DNA from: Arminella tubonensis
GTDB lineage: Bacteria > Pseudomonadota > Alphaproteobacteria > Rhizobiales > Rhizobiaceae
Assembly: GCF_003240585.1 (NCBI RefSeq)
Contig: NZ_PCDP01000059.1
Span: forward strand, 310,001 to 374,000
DNA: 64,000 bases
Reading direction: 5' to 3'
Part shown: positions 1 through 11,200 of the stretch, piece after piece
Layout of the letters: the number at the start of each line of letters is the position of its first letter
Position numbering within the stretch: the first letter of the stretch is position 1
The notes under the pieces: model-generated
What the model was told of the DNA's origin: nothing
The model's database searches: none
Seen by the model: only the letters and a program-made list of their open reading frames with translations
Made by a program: the position numbers and the translations under genes

Positions 1-295
1 ATTCGGGGCTCTCAGAGAGCAATCCGTATCCCGGATGGATGGCATCAGCGCCGGAGAGCTTGGCGACGCGAATGACTTCATCGATCGATAGATAGCTTTC
101 GATCGGCCCGAGATCACGGGCGAGATGCGGCCCGCGTCCGACCTGGTAGCTTTCGTCGGCTTTGAAGCGATGCAGCGCGAGTTTGTCTTCCTCAGCCCAG
201 ATGGCAACCGTTTTTATTCCGAGCTCATTGGCCGCGCGGAAGACGCGAATGGCAATTTCAGAACGGTTGGCTACCAGAATTTTGGAAATGGGCAA
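1..295 (-). CDS. pyc: Pyruvate carboxylase, N-terminal fragment (cut by window edge)
   Basis: This is the 5' end of a gene that continues beyond base 1. About 98 residues are visible, beginning PISKILVANRSEIAIRVFRA and including the DAIHPGYGLLSE segment, which is the typical biotin carboxylase N-terminal (ATP-grasp pre-domain) sequence of bacterial pyruvate carboxylase. The enzyme makes oxaloacetate from pyruvate and bicarbonate in an ATP- and biotin-dependent reaction in the cytoplasm. The start is a TTG at 295-293 preceded by a GAGGAG ribosome binding site about 6 bases away; no ATG in frame fits. A propionyl/acetyl-CoA carboxylase subunit starts similarly, but the HRFKADESYQVGRG segment and the neighbouring expR/ndvA order favour pyc. 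Confidence 0.9.
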   Translation of the reverse strand, partial: MPISKILVANRSEIAIRVFRAANELGIKTVAIWAEEDKLALHRFKADESYQVGRGPHLARDLGPIESYLSIDEVIRVAKLSGADAIHPGYGLLSESPE

Positions 296-410
296 GGCGA
301 TCTCCTCAGCACGCGGAATGCGGGCATGCTGCACCCGCGAAGAAAATTCTTAACGTCTTGTCACAAGAAGTTCAATTTCCTCGGGCGTCTCCCGCGGAAA
401 AATGTTGCAC

Positions 411-1151
411 TCAGGAAATAAGGCCATATCGAAAGGCAAGTGCCACGATATGCTGTCTGTTCTTGGCCCTCAGCTTGTCCTGGATGCCGTTCATGTACCA
501 ATCCACGGTATGGTTCGAGATCGAAAGCAATTTGCTGATTTCCATCGAGGTCAGGCCATCCGCGAGATAATTCAATATCTCCATCTCGCGTCTCGTCATC
601 CGTGTATCGGCGGCGGCCCCTTGCTCAAGAGCGTCGGCATCGCCTTTGAGCTCGAGAATTCGCCAGAAGGTTTTCTTCGCGATGGCCTCGAAAAGCGACA
701 TCTCCGACGGTGACAGATCGACCACGTCTCCACCAAGCGTCATATTGCCGAGCAATCCGTTCCGACCGTGGATCGGAAAGATATAGCCATCCAGCAGGCC
801 GTGATTGCGGCCGTCCACCATCATCTGTTCCATGCGCCTGCGATGGGGATCCGCCCGGAAGGCTGTTACGGTATCCCGCCAGCGAAACGGCCGTTGCGCT
901 CGGGAAAGATAGCGGATGGTGGGGTCGATGAGCACATATTTCTTGGCGATATAGACATGTGGCCATTTTTCAGGCCAACGCCCGGCAAGCACCAGGCTCA
1001 TCGGATCGGAGTTCGGCTTCGGCTGCTTCAGAAGGCCGTAGAAGTCGAATTTATAAGAACGAAGCACACGCTCCAACTCGGCAACGACGTTCTCGCTTGT
1101 CCTGCACTCCTCGATGACGACAAGCAATTGTATTAACGAATGAATATTCAC
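411..1151 (-). CDS. expR: LuxR-family quorum-sensing regulator, ExpR-like solo
   Basis: A 246-residue protein with an N-terminal autoinducer-binding domain (about 20-165) and a C-terminal LuxR helix-turn-helix (about 183-246). The conserved ligand-pocket residues of the family are present: W63, Y67, D76-P77 and W91. The HTH carries the usual TSMEISKLLSISNHTVDWYM pattern. Start is GTG at 1151 with an AGGGGG site upstream. No luxI-type synthase lies in the window, so it is a solo here. In Sinorhizobium meliloti expR lies between pyc and ndvA, and this gene is in the same position; that synteny plus length is why the symbol is offered. In that species ExpR binds long-chain acyl-homoserine lactones and controls exopolysaccharide and motility; the same role here is inference. 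Confidence 0.8.
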   Translation of the reverse strand: MNIHSLIQLLVVIEECRTSENVVAELERVLRSYKFDFYGLLKQPKPNSDPMSLVLAGRWPEKWPHVYIAKKYVLIDPTIRYLSRAQRPFRWRDTVTAFRADPHRRRMEQMMVDGRNHGLLDGYIFPIHGRNGLLGNMTLGGDVVDLSPSEMSLFEAIAKKTFWRILELKGDADALEQGAAADTRMTRREMEILNYLADGLTSMEISKLLSISNHTVDWYMNGIQDKLRAKNRQHIVALAFRYGLIS

Positions 1152-1537
1152 ATATACCCCCTGGCAATCAATAATCTAGAAACAGTGCCGCAATATACCG
1201 TCCGTAACCATCGTCCGTTCCTCCTGATACGCAACGAAAAATCCACAACTGCCATGCCGCAAGCATGACGATTGCGACGAAAGCGAACAACCAGTTTCTG
1301 CGAAATTTCGCAGTCGACTTCAAACTATATTTCGGTCGAAATCGCTGCATTAGAACGGGCCGCACCATCGACAATCTGATTGTAGGCGCAGAGCTCGCGA
1401 CTCCCAACCCTCTTGAGGGATGTTTCCGGATAATTCTGCAGGAAAAACAGCGTACAGATTCCGTTAATCGCCGGTTCAGGTAGCGAATTGTAGCATCGCA
1501 ACATTCCGTATTTTGCAGATGCACATGAGGTATCGAC
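1152..1537. other. Divergent intergenic region, expR / ndvA
   Basis: This 386-base gap separates two divergently transcribed genes and must hold both promoters. I see no convincing coding frame and no clear consensus promoter. It is somewhat AT-rich on the expR side. A short inverted pair around 1398-1422 (CCAACCCTC/GAGGGATG) is the only local structure noticed. Confidence 0.5.
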
Positions 1538-3304
1538 GTGTCGCTATTCAAAGTTTACGCAAGAGCCTTGCAGTATCTCGCCGCATATAAGCTCCGCGTG
1601 TCTCTGGTCGTCTTCGCTAACGTCGTCCTGGCGGTGATAACGATTGCCGAACCCATTCTGTTCGGCCGCATCATAGACGCGATTTCGTCGAAAGAAACCG
1701 TTCGCCCCATCCTGATCATGTGGGCAGCCTTTGCCGTCTTCAACACCATCGCTTTTGTGGTCGTGGCTCGTGAAGCGGACCGGTTGGCACACGGCCGCCG
1801 GGCAACGCTTCTGACGGAGGCTTTCGGTCGCATCATTTCCATGCCGCTGTCCTGGCATAGCCAGCGCGGCACCTCCAATGCGCTTCACACCCTGCTGCGC
1901 GCTTGCGAAACCCTTTTCGGCCTTTGGCTCGAATGCATGCGCAACCATCTGTCGACCGTCGTCGCTCTTGCCCTTTTGATCCCGACCGCGATGTCGATGG
2001 ATATGCGGCTGTCCGGCGTCCTCGTCGTGCTCGGCATTCTCTATTGGCTGATTGGCCGTGTCGTCATGAGCCGCACCAAGGACGGCCAGGCTTCGGTTGA
2101 AGACCACTATCACAACGTATTCTCGCATGTCAGCGATTCCATCAGCAACGTCTCGGTCCTGCATAGCTACAACCGGATCGAGGCGGAGACACGCGCGCTG
2201 AAGTCGTTTGCAGACCGCCTGCTCGCTGCACAGTATCCTGTGCTCGACTGGTGGGCCCTTGCCAGCGCCCTGAACCGCATGGCGTCGACTATCGCAATGA
2301 TGATCATCCTGATCATCGGCACCATGCTTGTCCAAGACGGCAGCCTGCGCGTCGGCGATGTCATTGCCTTCATCGGCTTTGCCAACCTTCTGATTGGCCG
2401 CCTGGACCAGATGCGAAATTTCGCAACCCAGATTTTCGAAGCCCGCGCCAAGCTGGTTGAGTTCTACGCGCTTGAAGACTCGGTCCGCGACCGTGAAGAG
2501 CCTGCTGGTCTCGCCGAGATCAAGGACGTCAAGGGTGAGATCGAGTTCCGCAACGTCTCCTTCGGCTTTGGCGAAACGTCGCAGGGCCTCCATGACGTCA
2601 ACTTTTCGGTCAAGGCCGGCCAGACGGTTGCGATCGTCGGCCCGACCGGTGCCGGTAAGACCACGATGGTGAACCTGCTGCAGCGCGTCTTCGATCCTCT
2701 GCAGGGCCAGATCCTTGTGGACGGAACCGACATCACCAAGGTGACCCGCAAGTCGCTGCGTCGCAACATCGCGACCGTCTTCCAGGATGCCGGCCTGCTG
2801 AACCGCTCGATCAGCGAAAACATCCGTCTCGGCCGCGAAGGCGCCACGGAAGAGGAAGTGATGGAGGCAGCAACGGCGGCTGCAGCTGCTGACTTTATCG
2901 AGACGCGCGACGAGGGCTATGACACCCGCGTCGGCGAGCGTGGCAACAAGCTCTCCGGTGGTGAGCGCCAGCGCATCGCGATCGCGCGCGCCATCTTGAA
3001 GGACGCACCGATCCTGGTGCTTGACGAGGCGACGAGTGCTCTCGACGTTGAAACCGAAAACCGCGTCAAGGCGGCGATCGACAACTTGCGCCAGAACCGC
3101 ACGACCTTCATCATCGCCCATCGCCTGTCGACGGTCCGCGAAGCCGATGTCGTACTGTTTCTCGAGGACGGTCGCGTGATCGAGAACGGCGGCTTCAACG
3201 AGCTTAGCCAGAGCAACGGCCGCTTCGCTGCCCTGTTGCGCGCCAGCGGCATCCTGACGGACGAAGAAGTCCGCAAGGCACATGCCACGTCCGAAGCGGC
3301 CTGA
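1538..3304 (+). CDS. ndvA: Cyclic beta-1,2-glucan ABC exporter NdvA/ChvA
   Basis: A 588-residue half-size ABC exporter: an N-terminal membrane domain with about six helices (roughly residues 20-310) fused to a nucleotide-binding domain. Walker A GPTGAGKTT is near 368, signature LSGGERQRIAIARAI near 472, Walker B ILVLDEATSALD near 491 and the switch histidine in AHRLST near 525. Length and sequence match rhizobial NdvA and agrobacterial ChvA, which move cyclic beta-1,2-glucan from cytoplasm to periplasm, needed for hypo-osmotic growth and plant infection. The start is GTG with a GAGG site upstream. Its partner synthase ndvB lies 2 kb away on the opposite strand, convergent with it, so the two form a locus but not an operon. 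Confidence 0.95.
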   Translation: MSLFKVYARALQYLAAYKLRVSLVVFANVVLAVITIAEPILFGRIIDAISSKETVRPILIMWAAFAVFNTIAFVVVAREADRLAHGRRATLLTEAFGRIISMPLSWHSQRGTSNALHTLLRACETLFGLWLECMRNHLSTVVALALLIPTAMSMDMRLSGVLVVLGILYWLIGRVVMSRTKDGQASVEDHYHNVFSHVSDSISNVSVLHSYNRIEAETRALKSFADRLLAAQYPVLDWWALASALNRMASTIAMMIILIIGTMLVQDGSLRVGDVIAFIGFANLLIGRLDQMRNFATQIFEARAKLVEFYALEDSVRDREEPAGLAEIKDVKGEIEFRNVSFGFGETSQGLHDVNFSVKAGQTVAIVGPTGAGKTTMVNLLQRVFDPLQGQILVDGTDITKVTRKSLRRNIATVFQDAGLLNRSISENIRLGREGATEEEVMEAATAAAAADFIETRDEGYDTRVGERGNKLSGGERQRIAIARAILKDAPILVLDEATSALDVETENRVKAAIDNLRQNRTTFIIAHRLSTVREADVVLFLEDGRVIENGGFNELSQSNGRFAALLRASGILTDEEVRKAHATSEAA

Positions 3305-3333
3305 TCGCCGGACTTTCACCACCGACCCAACGC

Positions 3334-3367
3334 AAAAAGCCGGAAGAGCATCGCTCTCCCGGCTTTT
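3334..3367 (+). terminator. Intrinsic terminator of ndvA
   Basis: AAAAGCCGG and CCGGCTTTT form the outer stem, extended by AGAGC/GCTCT around a three-base loop, 30 bases after the ndvA stop. The stem ends in a T-rich run on the plus strand. Confidence 0.85.
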
Positions 3368-3874
3368 GTCGTCTTTATGGACTTCGAGCTGAACGTCCTA
3401 GGCAAGATATCGCTAGTTTACGGATGCCAGTGTACTGTCAGTCGCCGAGTTCGGGGGCTCCCGCCACACCGGCAGCCAACCAACGGGCGACGTCACCTTT
3501 GCCGAGCCCGCCATGGCGGCGCCAGAAGAGTGGACGCCGCCCTTCCCTAAGGGGACGGCTCCCCCAGCATCCGCGGGGTGACCCGCTTGAGCAACGGCGA
3601 GATTGAAAGCTTTAGAGAAAGCCGCCTCAAAAGTGATGCGGCTTTTTCGGGAGGTTCTTGAACCTATCAGGATCAGGCGTCGCTGCCGTCGGTCGGATTG
3701 AGGGTAATGTCGCTGGCGACGCGGCAGTCTGGGTTCCCCTGCGTCTTGTCGACGGACCACTCGGGGGTCCATGGTCTATGTCCGCCTTGCGATAGCGATG
3801 TAGGACTTCAGTTTTGAGGTGGCAACGTCTCGGGCACCAATCCAAAGCAGTTGCTTGACGGCGTGGCCGGCAAG
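3368..3874. other. Unassigned GC-rich stretch between ndvA and opgC, with its own terminator-like hairpin
   Basis: No recognised gene lies in these 507 bases. From about 3430 to 3610 the sequence is GC-rich with several short inverted repeats (for example GGGGGCTCCC near 3453, CCGCCATGGCGG near 3510). It is followed by a hairpin at 3618-3647 (AAAGCCGC ... GCGGCTTT plus a T run) that would end plus-strand transcription. A minus-strand frame is open from about 3620 to 3413 but has no ribosome binding site and resembles nothing I know. It could be a plus-strand structured RNA, a decayed gene or an intergenic mosaic element. Confidence 0.4.
3618..3647 (+). terminator. Intrinsic terminator-like hairpin, upstream transcript unknown
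   Basis: AAAGCCGC and GCGGCTTT make an 8-bp stem with a 12-base loop, followed by TTTTT on the plus strand. ndvA already has a terminator 250 bases earlier, so this one suggests an additional plus-strand transcript from the 3.4-3.6 kb stretch. It could also serve the convergent opgC gene on the minus strand, where the run after the stem is weaker. Confidence 0.55.
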
Positions 3875-5110
3875 CTATCCACGCTCCCTGTTGAAGCTCC
3901 GGACATCCCTTATCGCGACCGGCACTGCCAGTGGCTTTGCCTGGCCGACGGCCTTGACGCCGTCGCGGACAAGCAGACGTTTGCGTTCCAGATGTGATGC
4001 GTAGGCAAGCTGAATGAGAATGCCGAGGACGACATAAAGTGGGCCGACAACATGGTCGTTGTTGGTGATATAGAGGATCACCTGCCCGACCATCGCCAGG
4101 ATGGTGCCTGCGGCAAAAACATTCAGCGAATGCCGCCCGAGGATCGTCAATGGATGGTCGGACGACCTCCGCAGCCAGTGGGATATTGCCGGGATGTTGA
4201 CGACGAGATAGGCGAGCGCCAGAACGTGCAACAGACGCGGCAGCGATAGGAAGGTCTTGTCGAAGCCAACGAGCACCAACGGAAGCCCCGAGGCGGCGAG
4301 CATATTTCCGATAGTCCAGAGTTTGAACACGACCCAGACGAACGACAGGAGGATATAGGCCACCGACAGCGCGAGAAGAGCCGGATGGCGGGGCAGCGAG
4401 CCGCCGCGCCGCACATGCATCATGCAGACGATGCCGATGACGAAGAGAAACTGCCAAGACAGAGGATTGAGGAACCAATATCCGTCGAGCAGCATGTTGT
4501 GTGGAGCAATCTGGTAGGCGCCGGCTAGAAACCAGATGCTGCCAGATACCAATAGCAGCAACAGCGGGCTATAGGCTTCGAGCAGGAGGATGAACGGGAC
4601 GAGCAGCAGGAGTGCGCCGTACATTGGCAGGATGTTATTGTAGCCGATCTGATGGCCGAGAAGCAGCAGGGCAGGAATGCCTTCCTTGAGGTTCGTCAGC
4701 ACCGGCAGGATGTTGATCTCGCAGAGCAGCCCCGGTCTGGCGAACAGCCATGCGCCGCAAATGAACAGCGCCAGCGTCATGAACGTCGTGATCATATGGG
4801 CCATGTAGAGAGTGAAGGCCCGCCTTGCCGCCTTGAGTGATGACGCCAGGCGATTTCCGGGGGTAAAGCGGCCGCCATAGGCAAGACCGATCGAAACGCC
4901 CGAAATCAGCACGAAGGCCTCGGCGGAATCAGAGAAGCCGAAATTCTTGGTGGTCAGGTTTTCGAAGATCTGGCCGGGAACATGATTGATGAAAATCGCC
5001 AGCAGCGCCAGCGCCCGTAGCACATCCAGCCGCGTGTCGCGCCATTCGGCTGTTCGGGAGAAACCATTCTGGCCGGTTGATATCGTACTGGTCTTCGGAT
5101 TGGGGGCCAT
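3875..5110 (-). CDS. opgC: OpgC-family membrane acyltransferase, probable cyclic glucan succinylation
   Basis: A 411-residue polytopic membrane protein with about ten hydrophobic helices, starting with RLDVLRALALLAIFINHVPG and followed by FSDSAEAFVLISG, the signature of the OpgC family (acyltransferase-3-like). OpgC proteins transfer succinyl groups onto periplasmic glucans; in Brucella the homologous gene cgm lies beside the cyclic glucan synthase and succinylates its product. This gene begins 97 bases after ndvB on the same strand, which supports the same job. The frame is open upstream into the ndvB 3' region, but ATG 5110 has a GGAGAGG site four to five bases away and gives the usual family N-terminus, so the longer reading (to 5344) is rejected. 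Confidence 0.85.
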   Translation of the reverse strand: MAPNPKTSTISTGQNGFSRTAEWRDTRLDVLRALALLAIFINHVPGQIFENLTTKNFGFSDSAEAFVLISGVSIGLAYGGRFTPGNRLASSLKAARRAFTLYMAHMITTFMTLALFICGAWLFARPGLLCEINILPVLTNLKEGIPALLLLGHQIGYNNILPMYGALLLLVPFILLLEAYSPLLLLLVSGSIWFLAGAYQIAPHNMLLDGYWFLNPLSWQFLFVIGIVCMMHVRRGGSLPRHPALLALSVAYILLSFVWVVFKLWTIGNMLAASGLPLVLVGFDKTFLSLPRLLHVLALAYLVVNIPAISHWLRRSSDHPLTILGRHSLNVFAAGTILAMVGQVILYITNNDHVVGPLYVVLGILIQLAYASHLERKRLLVRDGVKAVGQAKPLAVPVAIRDVRSFNRERG

Positions 5111-5207
5111 CGATCCTCTCCTGTTCCGGCTGTCAAACGCGACTGTGGCCAAAGGGTTCCCCCTCTGGCCACAGCGATCGAAGCGAATACAGTGCAAAGG
5201 AAAGTTG

Positions 5208-8200
5208 CTACTGTCCGATCGGATACCCTTCTTCTGGATGGGCGACCGCCTTGCCGTTGATCGTGACAGCGTAACCCACGGCATCGGACGGTTTTGAGAC
5301 CGAAATGCGGTATTTTCCGCTCGGGAGATCAAGATCTGCCGCAAAGCCGTCCCACTTCGAAGGGAGCGCCGGCTTCACGTAAAGGTGACCATCCTTGACG
5401 CGGATTCCGAGGATACCTTCGATAGCGACGCGGTAAAGCCAGCCCGCCGAACCGGTATACCAGGTCCACCCTCCCCGGCCGGCCAGTTGACCCTCGCCGT
5501 AGATGTCGGCGGCGATCACATATGGCTCAACCCGGTAGACATCGCTCGACGCGCGATCGAGCGCGTGGTTGATGGGATTGAGCAAATCGAAGCAGCGCCA
5601 TGCATCGTCGCCTCGTCCCATTTCGGCAAGCGCCAGGACGACCCAGGTGGCCGCATGAGTATACTGACCACCATTTTCCCGCACGCCGGGAGGATAGGCC
5701 TTGATGTAGCCAGGGTCCTTGGCCGACTTGGCAAAGGGCGGCGTGAACAGGCGGATAATGCCGGCATCGTCGTCGACCAGCCGTTCGAGAACCGCATTCA
5801 TCGCCTTCTCGGAATGAGCCGCGTCGCCCTCGCCCGAGATGACACTCCAGGACTGCGCGATGGAATCGATCTGGCATTCGAAGTTCTCATTCGAGCCCAG
5901 CGGGCTGCCGTCGTCGAAATACCCTCGACGGTAATAGCCGCCGTCCCAGCCGGCCGTTTCCAGGGCCTTCTTGAGCTTCGGAATATGCTTTGTCCACCGA
6001 TCGACGCGGTCCTGATCGCCCCGCGCCTGGGCATAGGGAATGAAGGCTGTCAGCGTGCTGACCAGGAACCAGCCGAGCCATGTGCTCTCGCCACGCCCCT
6101 GAATGCCCACGCGGTTCATGCCGTCATTCCAGTCACCGCCGAGGATCAGCGGCAGGCCGTTGCCTCCCTCGCGCTTGATCGCAAGATCGAGAGCCAAGGC
6201 AGCATGCTCATAGAGCGTCACCTTGTCCGCAGAGACCGTGGGCTGATAGAAGGCGTCGTGCTGACCAGGCATCAGCGCCACGCCCTCGACGAAGGCGAGC
6301 TGCTCGTCGAGCAGTGCCTTGTCGCCCGTTACGCTGCAATATTGATCGATGGCATAGGCAAGCCAGACCACATCGTCGGAGATGTGCGTACGAACGCCGG
6401 CGCCATTGCCCGGCAGCCACCAATGCTGCACATCGCCCTCGTGGAACTGACGGGATGCCGCATTGAGTATCTGCTTTCGCGCAAGCTCGGGCGCATGCAT
6501 CAGGAAGGCCAAGGTGTCCTGCAACTGATCGCGGAAACCAAACGCACCGCTTGCCTGATAGAAGGCGGTACGTGCCATGATACGGCATCCGAGGCTCTGA
6601 TAGGGAAGCCAGGCGTTGATCATGTTGTTCATCGCCTTGTCAGGCGTCGATATCTGCAGCCGGCCCGTAAACCCCTCCCAGAAGGAGCGGTTGGCTCCGA
6701 GCAGATCATCGAAACCGGACTTGCGGACGTCTGAGACCAGCGCGCTCGCTTCCTCAGTCGTATCCGTATCGCCCATGTAGAAGCAGATATCCCGCTCAGC
6801 ACCTGCCTCGATCGTCAGATCGAAGGCGAGTGCCGCGCAGGGGTCGCCAACCAAATCGAGCGAGCCGGAAAGCGCCGACCCCGAAACCACGGCCTGCGGC
6901 GCCTGGATCGTGCCGAAACGACCGATGAATTCACGGCGGTTTGCCGAGAAGCTCGTCGGCGTCTCGCTTGCGCCCATGAAGGCGATCCTACCCGAATAGT
7001 CGATGCTGTACGGATTGGTGGCAAACAGCGATCCAGTTGCCTCATCGTGCGATGAGAGGATGAAGGGCACCGTCTTCTGCGGATTGCCGCCAAGCAGCCA
7101 TTCGGCATAATTGTAGAGCCTCAGGCGGCGCTTTCCGGTTCCATTGTTACGGATGCGCACGCGCGTCATCTTGACCGGACGCTCGCGATCCACAGTCTGC
7201 GTGACTTCGAGCGAAATATCGTCCTGCACGCTCGAAAATACCGAATAGCCGAGGCCGTGGCGGGCCTCGAACCGAACTGCCGAACGCCGCGAAAGCGCTG
7301 CATAGGGTGTCATCACGGCGCCGCTGTCGAGATCAGCGACATAGATCGCTTCGCCCGGCCGGTTGATGACCATGTCATTGGACCACGATGTCAACTGGTA
7401 GTCGCGCGAGTTGCGGCTCCAGGTGAAGGCGGCGCCTTCAGCGGAAACGTGGAACCCGAAGCGTTCATTGGAAATGACGTTGATCCACGGGTGCGGCGTC
7501 GACTGCCCACCCGACAGGCGCACGACATATTCGCGGCCATCGGAAGCAAAGCCGCCGTAGCCGTTCCAGAAGTCGAGATCGCCGGCGTCTTCGACGACAG
7601 CGGCCGAGAATGCAGGCTCCAATGGCTGCAGCGGAACGACGCGACGGGTCGCCTCCACCTGCTCGCCACTATGCGCCGATGCGAAAAGTGCCGGCGCACG
7701 GGTGATCTGGTCTACGATCTTGCCGTTGCGGGCATGGAAGACGACGCGCGATGCGGCAAGCAGCGCCTGGTACGTCGAGGGCTCCATAAGATCCTTGCGC
7801 ACGGCAAAGATATGCTGGCGAAGCCCGTCGGACTGGCCGAGACGCCGCATGTTCTCGCACATCGCTTCGAGCGAATGCTGCATGTCCTGCGCATAGGACG
7901 CGGCGCGCTCGTTGAGGATCACCAGATCGGCCGTGATACCGCGCGAGCGAAGATATTCCTGTGCGCTCAGCGCTTCCTTGGCGATCTCGAGATCGATATC
8001 GTCGTTGATGCGCAGCGTCAGGATCGGGAAATCGCCCGAGATCGCCAACGGCCAGAGCGCCGATTGCGACTGCGAACCCGATATGACGGTGGCCGAGTCT
8101 GCCCGCATGTGCATATCGGGATAAACCAGATAACGGGCCATTTGCTGGAAGACGGCTGCCTGCTGCGAGGTCACGCCGACATGGCGCATCTGCACCTGTG

Positions 8201-11200
8201 TGCGCGTCCAGGCGTGCACCAGTTCATGGGCAAAAGCGTCCGGATGCCGGTAGCGATCGACAGCCTTGTCGACTTCGTCACGGCTCGGCGCTGCGATCGT
8301 CCAGAAGATGACACTGACCTTCTTGCCGGCCGGGACGCGCACGACGCGCCGCAGCGACAGGCAGGCATCGAGCGTAAAGCCGTCGGTGCCGGAAAGCGTC
8401 GCACCCGGATCGAAGGCGGCCGCTTCCGCAAGACTGCGACCGCGACCGATGAACTTACGGCGGTCGGTCTCGAATTCGGTCGGACGCTCGGTACCGGCGT
8501 TGTCGACGATCAGATGGGCGATCGCCATATCAGGCTCGTTGGGATCGCGCTTGTTGCGCGCCACGCGGATGACGTCGCCGCGACGGCCGATTTCCGTATG
8601 CACGAACATGCGGGCGAAAACCGGATGGGCGGCATCGACGTCGTCGCTGGCAATCACCGGCTCCAGATAGGAGGTCACCTCGATGTAGCGGTCCTCGGTA
8701 CCCATGTTAAGGAGCGTCACGCGTCGACCTTCGGCGTCGTTCTCGGTGGCGACGATGCATTCCACTTCGCTTGTGAGAGCGCCGACGGTCTTGACGTATT
8801 CCGCCTTCTCGTCACTGAAGGTGACCTTGGTCTTTTCGCCTTCGATGCTGCGAGGTTCGGCAGTCGCCGACCACCACTGGCCGGATGCGGTATCGCGCAG
8901 GAAGATGAAGGTACCCCAGCGATCTTCGGTCGGATCGGCTTTCCAGCGTGAGACGGACAGCCCGTTCCAGCGCGAATAGCCAGCGCCGGTTGCCGTTAGC
9001 ATCACCGAATAATGGCCGTTCGACAGGAACACCAACTCGCGATCCTGGATCGCCGGATCGGCAATCTTGCGCACTTCCGCACGCAGCAAGTCTTCCTGGA
9101 TGTTGGCGGGCGCGTCCGTTTCGTGCTTTGCCGCCATGACGGGGATGTCGCGCGGTGCCTTTTCCTGCAGCAGCAACTCGGCCGCTTCGATCACCGGATC
9201 GGAGTGGAACAGCTCGCGCAGGCGGCCATTGAAAGCCACGTTGGCGACGGCCGCGATCGACATGCCGTGATGGTGGGCATAGTAATTGTAGACGACGGCG
9301 TATTTCTTGCCCTCAGGCACGCGGGTAGGCGTGAAGTCGACGGCATCATGGAAACCATAAATGCCGAGAGCACCGACCTTGCGCAAGCGATTGAGGTTTT
9401 CGAGCGCAGCTTCAGGGTCGTACATGCTGGCAAGCAGCGAAGCGTAGGGCGCGATGACGGCGTTCTGGCCGAGGCCACGCTTCAACCCCAATGAAGGCAC
9501 GCCGAAGTTGGTGTACTGGTAGTTCATCTGATGGTCGCGGGCGTTGAACGCGGCTTCCGAGATGCCCCACGGAACACCCAGACGGCGGGCGTAGTTCATC
9601 TGCTCGATGACGATCAGATTGTTGGTCTGGTTGAGAATACCACCCTGGCGCTCCTGCATGACGAGCGGCGGCATCAGATATTCGAACATGGAGCCGGACC
9701 AGGAAACCAGCGCGCCGCGCGAACCGACCGGCACGACCTGGCGGCCGAGGCGATACCAGTGTTCAGTCGGCAGGTCGCCCTTGGCGATGGCAAACAGACT
9801 GGTGAGGCGCGCTTCCGATGCGAGAAGATCGTAGCAGGCCGCATCGAGCTCGCCGCTTTCGACGCGATAGCCGATCGACAGCAGACGCCGCTCGGGACGG
9901 AACAGGAAGGCGAAATCCATCGAGAATGCGATATCGCGCGACCGGTCGCGCAGGACGGTCAATCGCTGACGCAACGCATCGACATTGGAAAGGTCGAAGA
10001 CGCTATCGGCGATATGGCCTTCGCAGACCTTGACCAGCGACTCTGCCCAGCGCGTGACTTCGCCGCTCTGCGGAGACTTGACCTCATGATCGAGGTTGGC
10101 AGCCAGCTTCTGGATGTCACGAGCGAGGACCGAGAGGTTGATGACGCGGATCGAGGCGAACTCATGCTCACGCTTGACTGAGGCAAGAGCATTCTGAAAA
10201 CCGACGATGCGCTCCTCAAGACGCCGGCGCAGCGGCCGCACGGTCTTGCGATCGTCGGGAAGGTCGGCGAGGATTTCCTCGAGAACACCCGACACGTCGC
10301 CGACACCATCGAGATTGCCCTGCATGTGCGCGGATGGAGCTTCAGCCCAGATGCGGCAGGCGGAAGACACGGCGATCAGATGGCCCGCGAGATTGCCGCT
10401 ATCGACCGCGGAAACGTAGCGCGGCCCAAGCGTCTTCAGCGTATCAGTATGATACCAGTTCAACAGGTGGCCGCGGAACTTCTCCATCTTGTCGACGGTC
10501 GCGATCGTCTGCTCAAGCCGCTCGATCGTCTCCTCGAAAGAAAGCCAACCGAAATGGCGGGCGGAGACGACGGACAGAAGGTAAACACCGATATTCGTCG
10601 GCGAGGTGCGCGGTGCGACGACCGGGTGCGGCGTCTGCTGCACATTGTCAGGCGGCAGGTAGTTCTGCTGTTCGACGACGAACGCTTCGAAATAGCGCCA
10701 TGTCCGCCGCGCGATTTTCCGAAGCTCGGCTGAGACATGTTCGGGGACATCGAGCCGGTCTTCAGTTTCGGCCGACTGGCTGACGTACCAGGCGACGGCC
10801 GGCGACAACACCCAGAGGATGGCGAAGGGAATGCCGACCAGGAACGCGCTGTTGCCGGAAAGTGCGGCCAGGCCCAGCGAGAGAAGAGCCAGCACCGGCG
10901 CGTGCCACATGACGCGATAATGCCCGAGGATCGTGGTCTGCGCGACAGCCTGAGCACTGGCCGCGGTCCGCCACTGCAGCATCAGCTTGCGGCTGACAAG
11001 CGTGCGATAGAGCGAGCGACCGATGGCATCCGCCATCATGCAGGCGGTATCTGCGATAAAGACGATACGAAGTGCGACCTGCGCGTTCGCCTCGCGGATA
11101 TCGGTCCATACCGTATACAGGTGAGCGCGGGCGACGATGTCGCTGGTGCGCGGCACGAGGCCATTGATCAGGCCGAGCGTCGGGGCGACGAACAGGCAGA

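Noticed and set aside
1544..3322. 592-codon open frame on the minus strand opposite ndvA
   Set aside because: It mirrors the codon structure of ndvA, has no recognisable protein and no ribosome binding site; long antisense frames are common in GC-rich coding DNA.
3430..3610. Cobalamin riboswitch, 6S RNA, RNase P RNA and tmRNA considered for the GC-rich block
   Set aside because: The B12 box, the RNase P GAAAGUCCGGGC core, the tmRNA tag frame and the 6S open-complex layout are all absent.
3650..3874. Minus-strand reading VKQLLWIGARDVATSKLKSY upstream of 3874, considered as a gene remnant
   Set aside because: It is short, has no start or continuation in frame and could not be tied to any family; kept only as part of the unassigned stretch.
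7257..8951. 564-codon open frame opposite ndvB (and 5385-6734, 9531-10181, 10737-11507 likewise)
   Set aside because: All lie opposite the strongly conserved ndvB frame and encode arginine/histidine-rich sequence without any known domain.
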